From Curvularia sp. ZM96 (taxonomy: Eukaryota > Ascomycota > Dothideomycetes > Pleosporales > Pleosporaceae): DNA of 64,000 nt. Shown here piece by piece: positions 32,463-45,363 of this stretch. Within the stretch, counting starts at the first letter, position 1; the number at the start of each line of letters is the position of its first letter. The translations under genes and the position numbers were made by a program. Below the pieces are notes generated by a model, which saw nothing but the letters and a program-made list of their open reading frames with translations, did not search any database and was not told where the DNA came from. Location of the stretch: positions 5,828,001 through 5,892,000 of the forward strand of contig JAJGBQ010000001.1 of the NCBI GenBank assembly GCA_022457065.1. The letters run 5' to 3'.

Positions 32463-33630
32463 CTTTCAGAGCGGCCAGGAATCCGGATGTCGGAATGTGA
32501 CGTAGGGGAGATTCGGATGCGGCACTGTGATTGGAGCGCAGCAAACTGGTCCCAGCGAAAAGGACGGGGGAGCCTAGTTGGTTGAGAGGATGGCGTGCAA
32601 GAATAGTTGGATGCGAGTGTGGCAGATGGTGTAGAATAAAAGCTATACAGGTGCGTGTAGAGAGATAGAGCGATGGTTTGGTGGAGTCTTCTTTGGCAGT
32701 ATGTGCGCTGAGAAGAAGCAAAGTATCCGAGGTGAGGGTATGGTGCGATGTGTAGTAGCCGGTGAGCAAGAGATGAGCTGGGCGACGGGGCAAGAGGGAA
32801 TTAGATATCCGCGACGGCCTCGTGCGCTTAAACCCCACGATAGCAGTGATTCGATCCCTTGGGCCCAGAGGCGAGACGGTGGTAGGCGCGTTGCCGACGT
32901 TGATGCGATGACGTCGTTTGTCGTCGTGAGGGCTCGTGCGCAGCTGCCATTGGAGCCGCATGCCAGAGATCGTCTGCATACCGTACGCTGATGCTCCTAC
33001 ACAGCAAAAAGCATCTTTTACTGCATGTTTCAGACGTCTGTTTGAACCACACAGGGCTTTCCATACCCCCCTTCTTCACCAGACGATGGATACACAAGAT
33101 TACGTATATAGCATTCTTGTGCATCCAACACCTAGTTGCCATCGTCCTTGTCCTTCCATAAATATCCCATTATGTTCTGGCATGTATTCCTATAAGCGAA
33201 AAAACAAGGCGCCGTCGGTACATTAGCAAATCCCTTGCTACAAACCGGGCCCTAGTCGCCAGGAACGCAAGGGTGGGGGAAGCGCTTTGTGTGGGACGAC
33301 GCGGCCTTGGCCGTGGTGAAAATGGTAATGCGCTGGCAGGGCTCGTCAGCTTTGCGGACCCAGCCACTTGCATCTATGGAGCCATGTGCGATGACGACAT
33401 GTTTGAACTTGGTGCTTCACCGCCGCCATCATCACGGATCACGCGTACACTCTGTGGCTTGCATAACGGGAGAGCTTCAAGTCGTCACGATTGTGCGCAT
33501 GGCGAGTAGAGTGTTGGTACAGTCTGACAATGTGTAATATTGGGTATCCAAACTATTCAAACGCCGCCGCTGAGAGAAAAAGACTGCCATGCAAAGTGCC
33601 TCCAACACTGCAGCACATCGCGCACCACCA
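32463..33630. other. Intergenic, no gene seen
   Basis: 5' flank of the RS-rich gene and 3' flank of the PIP-kinase-like gene. Only domain-free short frames. Confidence 0.6.
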
Positions 33631-34828
33631 TTACATGCCCCCACCAGTACCTGGAGTCGGACTGCGCAATTCGCCTGCCGGTCTGCCAGTGCTATCCGGT
33701 ACCTCGATCATATCCTCGACCATCCTCAGGAACCTCTGCCTGTACTCGTCGCTCGAAGTAGTGATGCTCATCGGGCCATGATCCTTCCCCGGCTTCACCG
33801 CATTGAAGAGCTTAACCAAGCCCGTCAGCGTTTGGGCCTGAAGTGCGTCTTTGGCCCAAAAGAAGTCCAGGATAACGGCCCTGTAGACCCACTTGCCGTC
33901 GCGCGATTCCATACCACTACGCCATGGCGATCTGCGTCCTGGAGGGGCTGGGATTTGACCATTGTCAGCAGCGCTAAGACTGGCCGGGTAGCGGACGAGG
34001 AACAGCGAATAGTCGACTGCGTTGTTGTCTTGCAGAATCTTGGAGTCTCGCGAAAGTTGTGCGACCAGCTCTTCTTTTTGATCAATCGTTACCCGGATCT
34101 TGTCGTTGAACTCGTCAATGAGGCGCTCTTTGACACTCTCTGGCGCTAGCCTTCCATTCGCTACGTCACGCTCGGGGTAAAAATAGTCGTTTGGCTTGAG
34201 ATCATACGTCTCCCATTGCTTCTGCTGGTCCTTGCTGCAGCTAGACTTTCCGTATAGAATATTCTCCATGACAATGTGATGGCTCGGGGCCGTACCCAGT
34301 GCAGCACCGATAGTTGTTGTCGGGGAGTAGAGCAGATCAGTTATGCGAACCAGGAGGGAGTCTTGATTGAGCTCCATGTGCTCTACATAGGGATCAAGCA
34401 GGCGCGTGCGGAAAAATGACTGCTCAAAATGCCGGGGCAGCGACTTGATCAGGAACTTTGAATTTGGCGTCGTGAAGAACGTCTACTCCATGTTAGCCAG
34501 CAGTTCTCCTATCAAACACGCAGCGGTCGTGTTGACATACCGATCCCGAATAGCCCAGGTCACCAATAGCTACCAAATCTGTCCGCTTACTGTTGCTCGG
34601 ACTGCGGAAGCTCTCCGTGTATTCCTCCTCCTCCATCTCCCAGGTATCGTTCCTCAGCTTCTTGAACAGCGATGCGCGGAACCGCGCGAGAGTAATGTTG
34701 AAGAGGGCGAAGAAGGCGTAGATGCGCGCCCACAAGCCCAGATGCCCTTTCTCATCGTTTCTGGGTGCGTCGGCTCTGAAGATGGCGCGTAGGATGGAGT
34801 TGCTAATGAGACGATCGCGGCGTCCCAT
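33631..34828 (-). CDS. Compact phosphatidylinositol-phosphate kinase-like protein
   Basis: Two exons (34828-34541, 34482-33631; 58-nt intron in phase 0) give 379 residues. The intron falls inside GDLGYSGS/TFFTT, the PIP-kinase glycine-rich signature, so the join is secure. KFLIKSL supplies the ATP-binding Lys (about 109), then RHFEQSFF, GTAPSHHIVMENIL and VDYSLF at about 252-257, corresponding to the catalytic MDYSLL. The Asp of the metal-binding IID block is in VILDFF. The activation-loop region is shortened but keeps EYRQRF. Known PIP5K/Mss4 proteins phosphorylate PI4P at the plasma membrane and are twice this size. This is a minimal, divergent domain-only paralogue, so activity and specificity are uncertain. 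Confidence 0.82.
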
Positions 34829-36233
34829 TTTGGCTTGTGTGTAGGTATAGGGTCTGAGTAGGTGATAATCACAGAGCTAAAGAGGATTCAGAATCGTAGA
34901 GATGCGAAGCGTGTTGTGCAACCAAAGACCGCTATGTTGCAGTGACGTCAACGCGCTAGAGTCAACAACCTCCATCGTCAGTCTGTGCGGACGTCTCCCA
35001 TCGACGACGGAAGCTTCCACTGAACGTTACAGTTTCTTGGTTGCTCATGAAAAATAACTGGACGTTCTCTCTCCATTAGAACACCTGGCTGGACACGGCG
35101 ACACGGCTGGTGAATTCGTCGTGTGCTGCAGCTAACATTTAGCTCTAGCAGCAACCGCCGCCACGACGCCAGCTCCTCAGCCATGGTTCCCCTCGCCATA
35201 TGGAGTTAAGCATGCGATATTGCAACCCCTGAGTAGTCCGCGGACGAACTGCTCGTGACATTTGATGAACGACACCTCAGTCTTCCAATGTTTGAGACGG
35301 GTAATTATACTTTAGAAATTATTATCAGAGTATCCCTGTCGAACAGTGCATGGTGTCTAGGGTAGAGGGAGGGCCGCGTAAAGAGTCGTATTTTCGCATT
35401 TCTCGATACTTATCCCTGTCCTTTCAGGCGTCTGCTATTGGCAAGCTACGGAGTAAGAGAACACACACCTACTCTGCGGATATCCGACTCGCGACAAGGT
35501 TTGCCGTTGCTTCTGACAAAGACTGTCCGTATGTGGCCAAGCATGCGGCTATCGTATATTATATCGCTATCTTGGCAACATACCAACGTCTCGGCCGCCA
35601 CGATCTCGACCCCAGAATTCGCATCTTAAAAATGCTCAGTTGAGCTAGTTCACATCCTGTAGCGCTGGGAGAAGTCTCGACTGTTGTGGAGCGGTGGCAT
35701 TTCCCCTTGTTTGGTAGTTCGGTGGAGCCGCCGACCCTTGTGGCAGTATCTAGGCCCTGGATGCGCCTCAACATATAGTAACACAGAAGCACGCCTGACC
35801 GTAGACTGTGATAGTAGAGCAACTAGAGCCCTTGCGCGCATATACATGGTGTCTTTCGATTCGTCCCGACCTTTGACTACCAGACAGGCGCCCCGCCTTA
35901 TTCCGTCTTTGGTGCTGACCATAGTAATCAAAAAGTACAGCATAGTGCTTCGTATTTGTCGTGCTTGGGTTGATAGGCTGTTGGATGTGTTCCGCCTGTT
36001 GCAGCTGCAGGGTCTTTCAAACCATGCCGACGGGCTTTGGTTTGCATCAGTTTAACTTTCTTTAGCAGGCGACGACTAAACATATAAAGTACATGTCGGC
36101 GCGACGCGGCAGTGAGATTGTACCAGCAGCAGTTTTACTTGCTCTTGCATGATAAATATCTCGGAGTGTGGAGAGTAGGAGTATTTGACTGTGTTTAAAC
36201 CCTCTCCAAATTGTTTCTGCATTGTTTTACAGA
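34829..36233. other. 1.4-kb intergenic, no gene seen
   Basis: Divergent region upstream of both neighbours. It contains one TACGGAGTA at 35447-35455. The pyrimidine-rich TTGTTTTACAG just before the ATG at 36234 could be the acceptor of a 5'-UTR intron. Confidence 0.55.
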
Positions 36234-37316
36234 ATGGCGAGCGCAGATGTTCAGCAACCGCCCTCGCAAGAGGCAGCACCTGCACTGCCGGATTACCTTA
36301 CGAATCCAAATGCTGTTCTTGGAGACAAGGATGCAAAGTGGCGGTACGGCCGGGCTCCTGATTACTCCAAAACGCGAAAGATATACGCTGAAAGTAAGTT
36401 GTCTCAACCAAGGACCATCTTGGCACGCAACTACTCTTGTTTCTGAGACTGAGCATATGGATAGCGAAGCAAATGACACACGAAGCCGGGTCTCTCCCTG
36501 AACTTGTCGAGAACCTAGTCAAAAACTGGGAAGTGGAAGCGTCCTTCAAGCCCAGCATTGACGACTGGCGCACCATTGACCGGGAAAAGTACTCGTTTGC
36601 CATCAACGGGGGTACGCCTGAAGGAGCAGAAAAGATGCTCGAGGTGGGCACGTACAATGCCATTATCGCGCCCAACGAGTACTACTCGCCCGAGTATTCT
36701 GACTTTGCGTCGTCGCACAAGACGTTCAAGCGCATGATGCCTACGTTTGCATGGTAAGAGATACATGTACGAAATGCATGTGAAACATACACTAACTTCG
36801 TGCCTACGAATCTGCAGGGAGGTGCTCGAGGTCTACAGCGGCCCGCCGACGGTCAGTTTCCGGTGGCGGCACTGGGGCCAGATGAAGAACGACTACGTGG
36901 GGTTCAACAACAAGGGCGAGAAGGTGACTGCGAAGGCGCATGGAGGAGCCATTGATATCCAGGGCGTCACGGTGGCAACGGTCAACGACAAAGTGCAACT
37001 GCAGGATGTGCGTACATGGTTCGATCCCATGGACATGTTTAGACAGATTGCACCCGACGGCGTAGTCAAGAAGGAAGATGCACCCAAGGGCGTGTCGCCT
37101 GGGGACGCGCTCGACGAGGCACAGGCTGGGGTCAAGGTGCCGGAGGAGCAAGAACTCCCTGACGCGACAGTGCAAAGCAAGGCCGAGTTTGAGCGGACGA
37201 TTGCTGAGATTGACGAAAAGAGAGCGAGCGCAGAGGTGCCCGCAGGCCATCCTGATGTTGCCACTGCCCAGGGCGATATAGGCGCGTGTCCGTTCATGGC
37301 CGGGGCCGAGCGCTGA
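36234..37316 (+). CDS. Pathogen-related protein homologue (SnoaL-like fold)
   Basis: Three exons (36234-36393, 36465-36753, 36818-37316) give 315 residues. The sequence YLTNPNAVLGDKDAKWRYGRAPDYSKTRKIYAE, then LPELVENLVKNWEVEASFK and FRWRHWG, matches the fungal/plant family named after barley pathogen-related protein. This is a small cone-shaped fold related to SnoaL/NTF2, with no known enzyme activity. The C-terminus is Glu/Ala-rich and ends ACPFMAGAER. No signal peptide. The family is widespread in filamentous ascomycetes and its cellular role is unknown. Donors (GTAAGT, GTAAGA) and acceptors are canonical, and phases agree. Confidence 0.82.
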
Positions 37317-40300
37317 ATGCATTGGCATTGATATTTTTGAAGTCACATATTACCAACAAAGAGACGAATTAGTAAATACACGCATGTGTCTCGTCATCCT
37401 GAGGGATTGTCCTTGGTGATCAAGATTCAACTCCGGTTTTGCGCCCTCTCCGTGACGGATACCATCCGAATGACTAATTTACTTGTATTTTGGGGCGACC
37501 CCGTCAGCAGGCTGCAGAGGGTCACGAATAGAATCGAAAACGGATCTTGCGTTCCGGGTTCCCACTTTGCCCAAACTCTTGCCTATTCATCCAGTGAGAC
37601 GGCCATGGTTTATACGCGTAGATACTAGTAAGCAACAAGCCGACGAACGCGGAAGGAGGTACACGGTGTGGGCCGGAGCCTTGCATCCAGGTTACTCATG
37701 GATGACTGTGCAATCCACTTTGCGCGCCGATTAGTCCCAGTCCGGACAACACTCACGTTCACGTTGGACACGTGTGGGGCGAGTGCGATGGATCATGACC
37801 AGCTGACCAATGTAGAGGCCCCGATGCTCAGACTGAGAAAAAACCGTGAAGCGTTGTTTGGGGCAGCCTTTCGTCACGAGGAGAGGTGTGGTGGCGAGCG
37901 TATGGACCCTCGACGGGTTCATTAACCCCTGATACTGGTGTGATGGTCGTCACGCAAATAAAAAAAAGGGTGCCACAGGTATTTGGTTGGGTGCTAAGAC
38001 CGGGAAGCGTAAAATGCAAGTAATGATAGCCAGCGTTGCCTACCCAACAACGGACTTGGATGGTAGGCAGCAGTGAGTCATAGGGGTGTTTGGGAGCCCC
38101 ATCAGCATCGTCATGCTCACTACGGCAATTTGTTTGGGCCTTGATTGATGTCCGTGATGATATTAAGGAGGGCGATGGCGACGATGACGCACCCGTTCAG
38201 GCGGCATCAGCCTCTCAGACGGGAACGCAAATTTGCGAGCGGCAGATCGAGGGGGCGCTAAGCGTGCAGTGTCTCTTCTGCCTGCGATGGCAATGTGAGG
38301 GCTGGCGAGAGGGTGGACGATAGCGGGGAGGCCCCAATCAGGCGCCGAGCAGCCGGGCTTGGGCTCGGCTATGCCTAGGTGGCTCAGCGCGGAAGAAGTC
38401 GTGTTCCGGAAGAGGGCGGGCGGGCGCAGGCGCTGATTGGCTGGCTAAGGAGGCGGTGTCTTGGCGCTTCTGGAAGCAGGAGGCAGTGTCGCAGCGCCCG
38501 ACGTTTGGTGTGAGCGGGCGATGACTCTATTGTCTCGTGGGTGGGTGCGGTAGGTCGGCCGCGCCCGTCGATACGAGGGCATCCAGCGGCAGAGACAGAG
38601 TGGGGAAGAGGGGAGGGGAGCGCGGTCAGCCGCTGGACGGCCGTGGCAGGCTCGGGCGTACTTGCGTCATGGGGAGCAGCTGGAAGCGAAGCAGAGCAGA
38701 AGCTGCGGGATTTGTTCGGCGGTGCAGCGGTTTGCATCAGGGCAGGGCAGCGTCGCATGATGAGATTACGAGCGTCGCAGCGGCCATGGAGGCGTCGGGC
38801 CTATCCTCTGCACTCTGGCTATGCAGAGCACGGGCAGGGCTCGCATTTGGCTCAGCCCGGCCTAGCGCCGCGGGCCCAGCCAATGGCACGCAGGCCATAC
38901 CAAAGACGCGTGCCTGCCTCCCAGCCCGCCGGCGCCCTCATCTCACCCAGCTGAAAGCGAGCAGCGAGCGCGACGGGCGAGCGTGTCACGTCCAAACCGC
39001 CGTCGCCCTCGATGCCCCGAGCGCACTGCTATCCCAGGCCACCCCAAGCGTCGACGGCCAGCGCGAGAAAAGGGGACTCCGTGTCGCTCGACAGCATAGT
39101 AGCATAGCCGTCCGTCGCAGCGAGCCAGAGGGGCGGCACTGGGCAGGCGGCAGGCTGGACTCGACTGGAGCCAGCTGCGCCAGCCATGGCATGGCGGCAC
39201 TGGGCAGGCCATCCACCGGCCATGCAATCCGACTGCGGCCTGTGGATGGGATGCGTGACGCTGCATCTGCCTGTCTCGAGGGGGCAAGGCGTCTCACTCT
39301 GTAGGCGTACTGGAGGTACTGTGTCGTCGTCGTCGTCGTCGTCGAGTGCACACAGACACCAGCAGAAAATAGCAGCAAACAAGCAACGGCCAGCCCCAGT
39401 GGCGGCCAGGGCTGCACGTGCAAACAACAATGAGGCAAAGCAAAGAAAAAAACCTGCGCCAGCGCGATGAGTCTTCGTGGGTAGCTCTGCTGGCTGCGTG
39501 TGGGTGTGTGGCAAAGAGGAGAGGCAAGCTGGCCATAGCGCCCCGGGCCTGGCGATGACTGGACCGGGGGCGGCGCTGAGAGCCTTCCTATTAGTATCCC
39601 CAGTGCCGCCCAGCCCGTCTCCTCTGAACCCCAAAAGACAGCAGACATGGACCTCACGAACACCTCCGCCGCCTACTGGGGCCTGATCTAGGTCTGCATC
39701 AGCCATAGTGTCGTCTGTTCTCTGTCGCCTCCCACCTGTCGCCTACCCACAAACCCACTCCCTTGCCATCTTTGTTCCAGGTAGCAGTCGACCGCACGCC
39801 CGCCGTCGCCGCCACGCACACTGCCGCCTACCGCATCGACTCATCGCCCGTCGTTAGTCAGTCATCGCCCCCGTGAGAGATAAGGGTCGAAAGAGCCTTG
39901 TCCTGCAGCCCTTCTCTACAGACGGTACCTGCGTCGCAACCTCGTCGTCTCTTCCCCTCGTCGGCTGCTGTTCGCGCCTTCCCGCCTTGACCGACTCTCC
40001 GACCGCCACTTCCTCACACGTCAGAACCTCGCCCACCTCACCACCACGCACCTGTTTTTTTATGTCCACCGCCACCCAATAGTAATAAACCAACACACAA
40101 ACAACCCCCCTCAACTAAACAAACACTCCTGCACACCACACAGATCCGCCATCCCGCTGCCAACGCGCAAAGTCGCCCAGTTTGGTGTTACCGCTGCACG
40201 GTAGACACCATCCTCGACCACTTTCCCCGCCGCGTTACAGTACCACAATGTACCCTTCGGCCTACACTGCTTCAGTCACTCGTCGCTCGGAATTCACCAT

Positions 40301-40897
40301 TACTTTCGGAAACAAGGCCTTCGTCGGAGGCTTCGCTTGCTAAGACCCTCCCCCGCATCCCCTCAGACTTCCAGCTCTTTGCGACAGCGACCATTCCCCG
40401 CTGTTCCTGAGCTGTAACCTCCGAGTGCTTCGCGGACACGTCTCCTACAACGGTCTTGTTTCGGTGATTCTGCAGTTGACAGTGACTAGAGGTATCTCTC
40501 TCTAGTACGCACCTGGCAGCTTTTTCGACCACTTGACACGGTTCGAATCCTCTACCATTTGCGGCATCGTCAAATACCCTCGATTCTACTGCGTATCCGC
40601 TTTCCACTTTCGTCACTCCACAGTCACACCACTTCAATTAGCCGGGTGATTCACGATCCAGACACAAGATCTCGAAAGCATATACGTCAGAAGACAACAG
40701 GGTCGCCCTCTTACGGTTTGTCCCATCGGTTAAGTCCTCGGTCACTCCACGACCACTACTTCATCACGCGCTTCGCCACTTCTTCAGGTCTACCTAACGG
40801 TCAGCACTCGAAGACGTAACGACAAAGCCTACCCTCCACTCCCCACTCACTCCTTGTCGTCTCTTTTTATCCTCATATATACCCCCCTTTCCTAAAC
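37317..40897. other. 3.6-kb GC-rich gene-free leader region
   Basis: 38.3-39.7 kb is strongly GC-rich with several overlapping frames over 220 codons on both strands, which is a composition artefact. A (GTC)7 run lies at 39323-39343. From about 39.7 kb the sequence becomes CT/CA-rich and leads into the cyclin gene, with several short upstream ATGs. It is probably the cyclin promoter and a long 5'-UTR. Confidence 0.5.
39323..39343. repeat. (GTC)7 microsatellite
   Basis: Seven perfect GTC units in the plus strand. Confidence 0.95.
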
Positions 40898-42989
40898 ATG
40901 AGTCTCGATATCCCCCGTTCCAACTACGGCTACTTGCCTGAAACACACCCATACGCCGCCCCCCTTTCCTCTTCCGCCTCCTCTTCTACTTCTTCAGTCT
41001 TCTCAGACGCTGCATCACAGACATCCAGCGCAAGCTCCACATCGTCGCATTCCAATTGGGATCAGGAAGAATGGAGTCGCAACCAAGCTGCCCAGGCGTC
41101 TACAATCGATGCTGCTAGCCTGGCTACGTTCCAAACCATTAGCAGAGTCAGCACCTTTCCTCAGTACCAGTCTGCGGTATGCCGCGAGCCCGTGCAAGAG
41201 AGGTTACCTTCTCTGCGTGCAGAGTTCCTGGCACCCCCGGAGCAGCGTCAGAATCCTCGTCGGTCGTCGGCGAACGTCAACCAAAGAGCTCCCCCGCAGT
41301 TGGTCCGGCAATCCGATCGCAAGGTCAACTTCGTCGATTGCCTCGTCGGTTAGTACACACTTTACCCATGGTTCCAAGGTTCCTCCGCTGATTTGTTCCC
41401 TCCAAGATTCCGCTACTCAGATGGTTGAGGTTATCTGGCAGCTTTCCGAGCCCAAGAGCCGCTGTGAGAATGCTTCTGGACGCGGGGTACTTCCCCTCCG
41501 CATGTTCATCCAGGAGACCCTCCGCCGATCACGCACCAGCTACTCTACGCTCCAGGTTGCTCTCTACTACTTGATCCTCATCAAGCCTCACTTGCCCAAG
41601 CATGACTTCACCATGTCGCAGCCCGAAGATGCTTCTCTTCGCGCGCTCCAGTGTGGTCGCCGCATGTTCCTTGCTGCGCTCATCCTCGCTTCAAAGTACC
41701 TGCAGGACCGCAACTACTCAGCTCGCGCGTGGAGCAAGATCTCGGGCCTCAAGGTTTGTGAGATCAACACCAACGAGATGGCCTTCCTCGAAGCTGTCAA
41801 CTGGAAGCTGCACATTGTCGACTCCATCTGGGAGAAGTGGCAGGAGGTCGTTCTGCGATACACTCCTACCCTTCCCCCACCATCGCCTGGTGCCGCCATT
41901 CCCAACACCTGGAAAGACGTCATTCCCCTGCTGACACCTGAGCTGGATATCATCGAGGTGACCCCAAAGGCAGCCAGCACTCCTGTCCGCCCGCCTTTGA
42001 GGACACAGCTGAACGCATCGCCATACCGCCAACCATCGGTTGACGCATGTGGCTCGCAAGAAAGCACTCCGACCCCATCTCAGTATCAGGTGCCTCGCTT
42101 CCTGGAGCCAAAGCCAGATCTGAGCCGCACTCCATCGTTGCCGTCCATGGCTCGCCTGGGTCCTCTGCCTACACCTTCGCTGACACCACAGCCCATTGCC
42201 AATAGCACCCCTGTAGCGGGTGCCATGTCTTTCGGGCTGCGGCGTCCGTCCATGTGCTCTGCCATGCAACAGGCCCAGTGCTCGTCATTGGCACGCTCTT
42301 GTGTGGACCAGTTCAACCCAAGCATCAAGAACGGCCTCGAAGCTTACCACTTCCCGAGCCGACGGCCTTCCTTGGCTGCATCCAACGCTTCCCTATCGTC
42401 ATCTCCAGAGTCAATGATCTCGGACAACTCACGCTCTTCCCGTGCTTCGTCAATTTCGTCGGTTTCATCCGCCGGCTGGGCGCCAAACCAAAGTCAGGCC
42501 AACCTGGCTCGACTGGCGACCTGCCGCAGCGCGAAACTGCCGTACCCAACCTTGTCAAAGTGCAAGGAACAGTACGAGTACGCTCCGAGCGAGGCCATGT
42601 CCTCGCCTGATCTGGATAGCTTCCACATTGATGATTCGGACTCGTCGCCTGCCAAGGTCGCAAGCCCGGCTGTCATCGCTCCTGCAAGCCGTAAGCGTGG
42701 CAGGTCGTCTGTTGATCTCCAGCAGAACGTCCGACACCTTCTCCACAGCACCCGCTCTGCATTTGACCTTCGCCAAAAGACCGTCCTTCCTGACCGGTCA
42801 GTCGCACAGTCATTCGCGTTTACCTCGCGCAGTGAACCCAAGGGGCTGCAGTCCCCTAAGAACACCGTCCCTGGCTGCTCGCGTCTTCCGGTCCAGAAGG
42901 ACTTTGGCAAGAAAAGGTCATGCTGCAGCACAGAGGCTGCGCAGGCGTATCGCCCGCAAGGCCCTGGCATGTGGGCTGGCATCCTATGA
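40898..42989 (+). CDS. Pho85-type (PCL/PclA) cyclin
   Basis: Two exons (40898-41348, 41407-42989; 58-nt intron with GTTAGT donor) give 677 residues. A Ser-rich N-terminus precedes the cyclin box. The box begins at VNFVDCLVDSATQMVEVIW across the intron and includes LPLRMFIQETLRRSRTSYSTLQVALYYLILI, then RMFLAALILASKYLQDRNYSARAWSKISGL and MAFLEAVNWKLHI. These are the hallmarks of the Pcl1/2-PclA group, which activates the Pho85/PhoA CDK in G1, morphogenesis and nutrient control. The remaining 400 residues are Pro/Ser-rich with many SP/TP sites, as expected for a CDK-regulated tail. The long gene-free upstream region suggests complex control. Confidence 0.9.
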
Positions 42990-43883
42990 AGACACATCGT
43001 CTAACATGAAAAGCCCAAAGAAGGCTTAACGAAGAAGAAGAAGAGAAGGCAAAACACATGTTTTAGCCTTTCCTATTCCCCCACCACCTCTCTACACGCC
43101 CGTGTATATTTTCTATCATTACCTCCAACCCCACCCACTAGTGTACGATTCCTAGCTTGGGACGGCACGAGCGGGAAGTCTCTTACAGATGTTCATTTAC
43201 AGCTATTTAGCTCTAGTAATACCTTCAAGGTTTACTTGCCGGCGTTTTTCTATTTATTATCTCTTTTGTCTGCTACATGTTACCAACCTTGGCGTTACAA
43301 TGATCACTGGGACACTTGCTCGGTTGAGCAACAGGTGGGAAATATCCTCGATTTGCAGCAAAGGGTGCATTTAGCATGGTCAAACGGATTGCAGGCAGGA
43401 AAGGAGTTTCAAGTTCGCTCGCGCGCCACGATACCCTTTGTTGAGTGCCTTGTACGTTTTAACGACGTGCGGCGCGGTACGATGCGGTATACGCATGGCG
43501 CTATGTCTAGTGAGTAGGTAGTGATAGTAAATCAGATGCCGAGATGCATACTATGGTTTTGTCTTGAATAGTCTGTTGCTTATCATCTGGCCCTGTCGTA
43601 TCTGCATGTTGATGCTCGTACCCAAAACAGGATCGTCCGTGCAACTCGATTGGACGCTCGGGTTACGGCTCTACTCCCACGTTGTAGTCACGAGCGAGCC
43701 GACGCCCCACGTTCCGCATATGGAGCGGGGTGATGTACATGGACAGCGTGGTGAGATAAGGGCATGAGAGGAGTGGGGGATGAACTTCTAACATATACCA
43801 CTTGCAGAGTGTGTACTTCAATTCCTTCTGTAATTCCATTATACGTGATACATTTGTACTATATTGTTGTTTAAACATCAACC
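42990..43883. other. Intergenic, no gene seen
   Basis: Cyclin 3'-UTR (pyrimidine-rich to 43140) and PRODH promoter. Nothing else recognised. Confidence 0.6.
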
Positions 43884-45363
43884 ATGCTTCAGTCGCGACT
43901 TACCGGGTCAGGTTTACGACGCATATACCATAGAAGACACTTCACCAATGGCTTCAACACGTTTGCAATCCGGCTTAACTCTACTACTACGCTACCGCGG
44001 TCAAAGAATACACAGCCAAATGTATCTCAGCAACGAGCACAGTACCCGCTGTCAGCAATGCCAACGAGCATGTTACTCCGCTCGCTTTTCATCGCCACCA
44101 TATCGTCCACCAAAGCCCTGCTGATCCCATCTTTGCACCTGTTATCTTTCTTGTCGAAACCAGATCGGAGCTTTCTGTTCAACATTGACCGGAACCCGAT
44201 TCTCAAAGCAGTCCTGAAGAGAACCGTGTACAAGCAATTTTGTGGGGGAGAAACAGCGCAAGAGACGAGAGAGTGTGTGAAGCAACTCAAGGATCTTGGA
44301 TTCAAGGGAATCATATTAACGTACGCGAGAGAGATTGTGTTTGACCATAACGTGGAGGCAGCGAAGCAGAGTAAGTCGGATAGCAGTGCCACTGAGAAAG
44401 CTGAGTTGCCGCATGACGCGGATATCGAAGCGTGGAGAGCGGGAACGCTGGAGACGCTGGACATGATTGAAAGAGGAGACATTCTGGCGATAAAGCAAGT
44501 GCCTCAATTCCAGCAACATACAGCCATGAATCCCGTGATACTAATATTTGAACAGAACAACAGGTGCCGGGCCCGCTGTCTCTGCAGCTTTCAGCAAAGG
44601 CCAGCTACCACCTCCACAAATGATGTCTGCTCTGGAGGAACTGGCAACCATCTGCACCCAGCGCGGCATCCAGATCATCGTCGACGCCGAATCTCAGCAC
44701 TGGCAGCACGGCATCGACCGCACGACACTCGAGCTAATGCGCAAGTTCAACCGGCACGGTAAAGCCATCATATACAACACCTACCAAGCCTATCTCAAAG
44801 CCACGCCCGCCGTCGTCACACAGCACATGGCCGAAGCTGTCAAACATGACTTCACACTGGGACTGAAACTCGTCCGCGGCGCCTACATTCTCTCCGAGAA
44901 CCGCGCCCTAATCCACGACACAAAGGAAGACACAGACAAAGCCTACGATTCCATAGCGCAGGGTGCTCTACGCCAACACCTACCTCCCTTCGGTACATCC
45001 CCCACCCACCCCTTCCCCTCACTCAACCTCCTCCTCGCAAGCCACAATCGCACCTCCCTCATGGCGGCCGCTGCCCTGCATCGCCAGCGCCTAGAAGCCG
45101 GTCTGCCCACTGTACCCGTTTCCTACGGCCAGCTGCAGGGTATGTCTGACGAAGTGAGTTTTTCGCTGCTGGCGCAGAGGGATCATCAGGGGGGAGGAAA
45201 GCCCGAAGTGTTCAAGTGTACGACGTGGGGGAGTGTCGGAGAGTGTATGGGGTATTTGCTCAGACGAGCAGTGGAGAATCGCGATGCGGTGGTTAGGACG
45301 AGGGAGGAGTTGGGGGCGTTGAGGAGGGAGGTTGGGAGGAGGGTTTGGGGGGTGTGGAGGTAG
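43884..45363 (+). CDS. PUT1: Proline dehydrogenase, mitochondrial
   Basis: Two exons (43884-44494, 44556-45363) give 472 residues. The first about 40 residues are Arg/Ser/Thr-rich without acids, a mitochondrial presequence. The FAD-barrel landmarks are LAIKTTGAGPAV across the intron, IIVDAESQ, IYNTYQAYLK, LGLKLVRGAYI, LASHNRTS, YGQLQGMSDEVSF and the C-terminal GYLLRRAVENRDAV. It oxidises proline to pyrroline-5-carboxylate, feeding electrons to quinone at the inner membrane. The intron is GC-AG (donor GCAAGT), and no GT donor nearby preserves the frame. The last about 50 nt of CDS and the 3' flank are partly duplicated just downstream. A P5C reductase gene follows 0.66 kb away on the same strand. 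Confidence 0.92.

Noticed and set aside
38537..39706. Several frames of over 220 codons on both strands
   Set aside because: They overlap each other in different frames. GC-rich DNA lacks stops, and none shows a domain or conserved pattern.
40541..40551. GGTTCGAATCC, identical to a tRNA B-box
   Set aside because: Flanking bases do not pair as a T-stem, and no A-box, anticodon arm or acceptor stem can be built around it.
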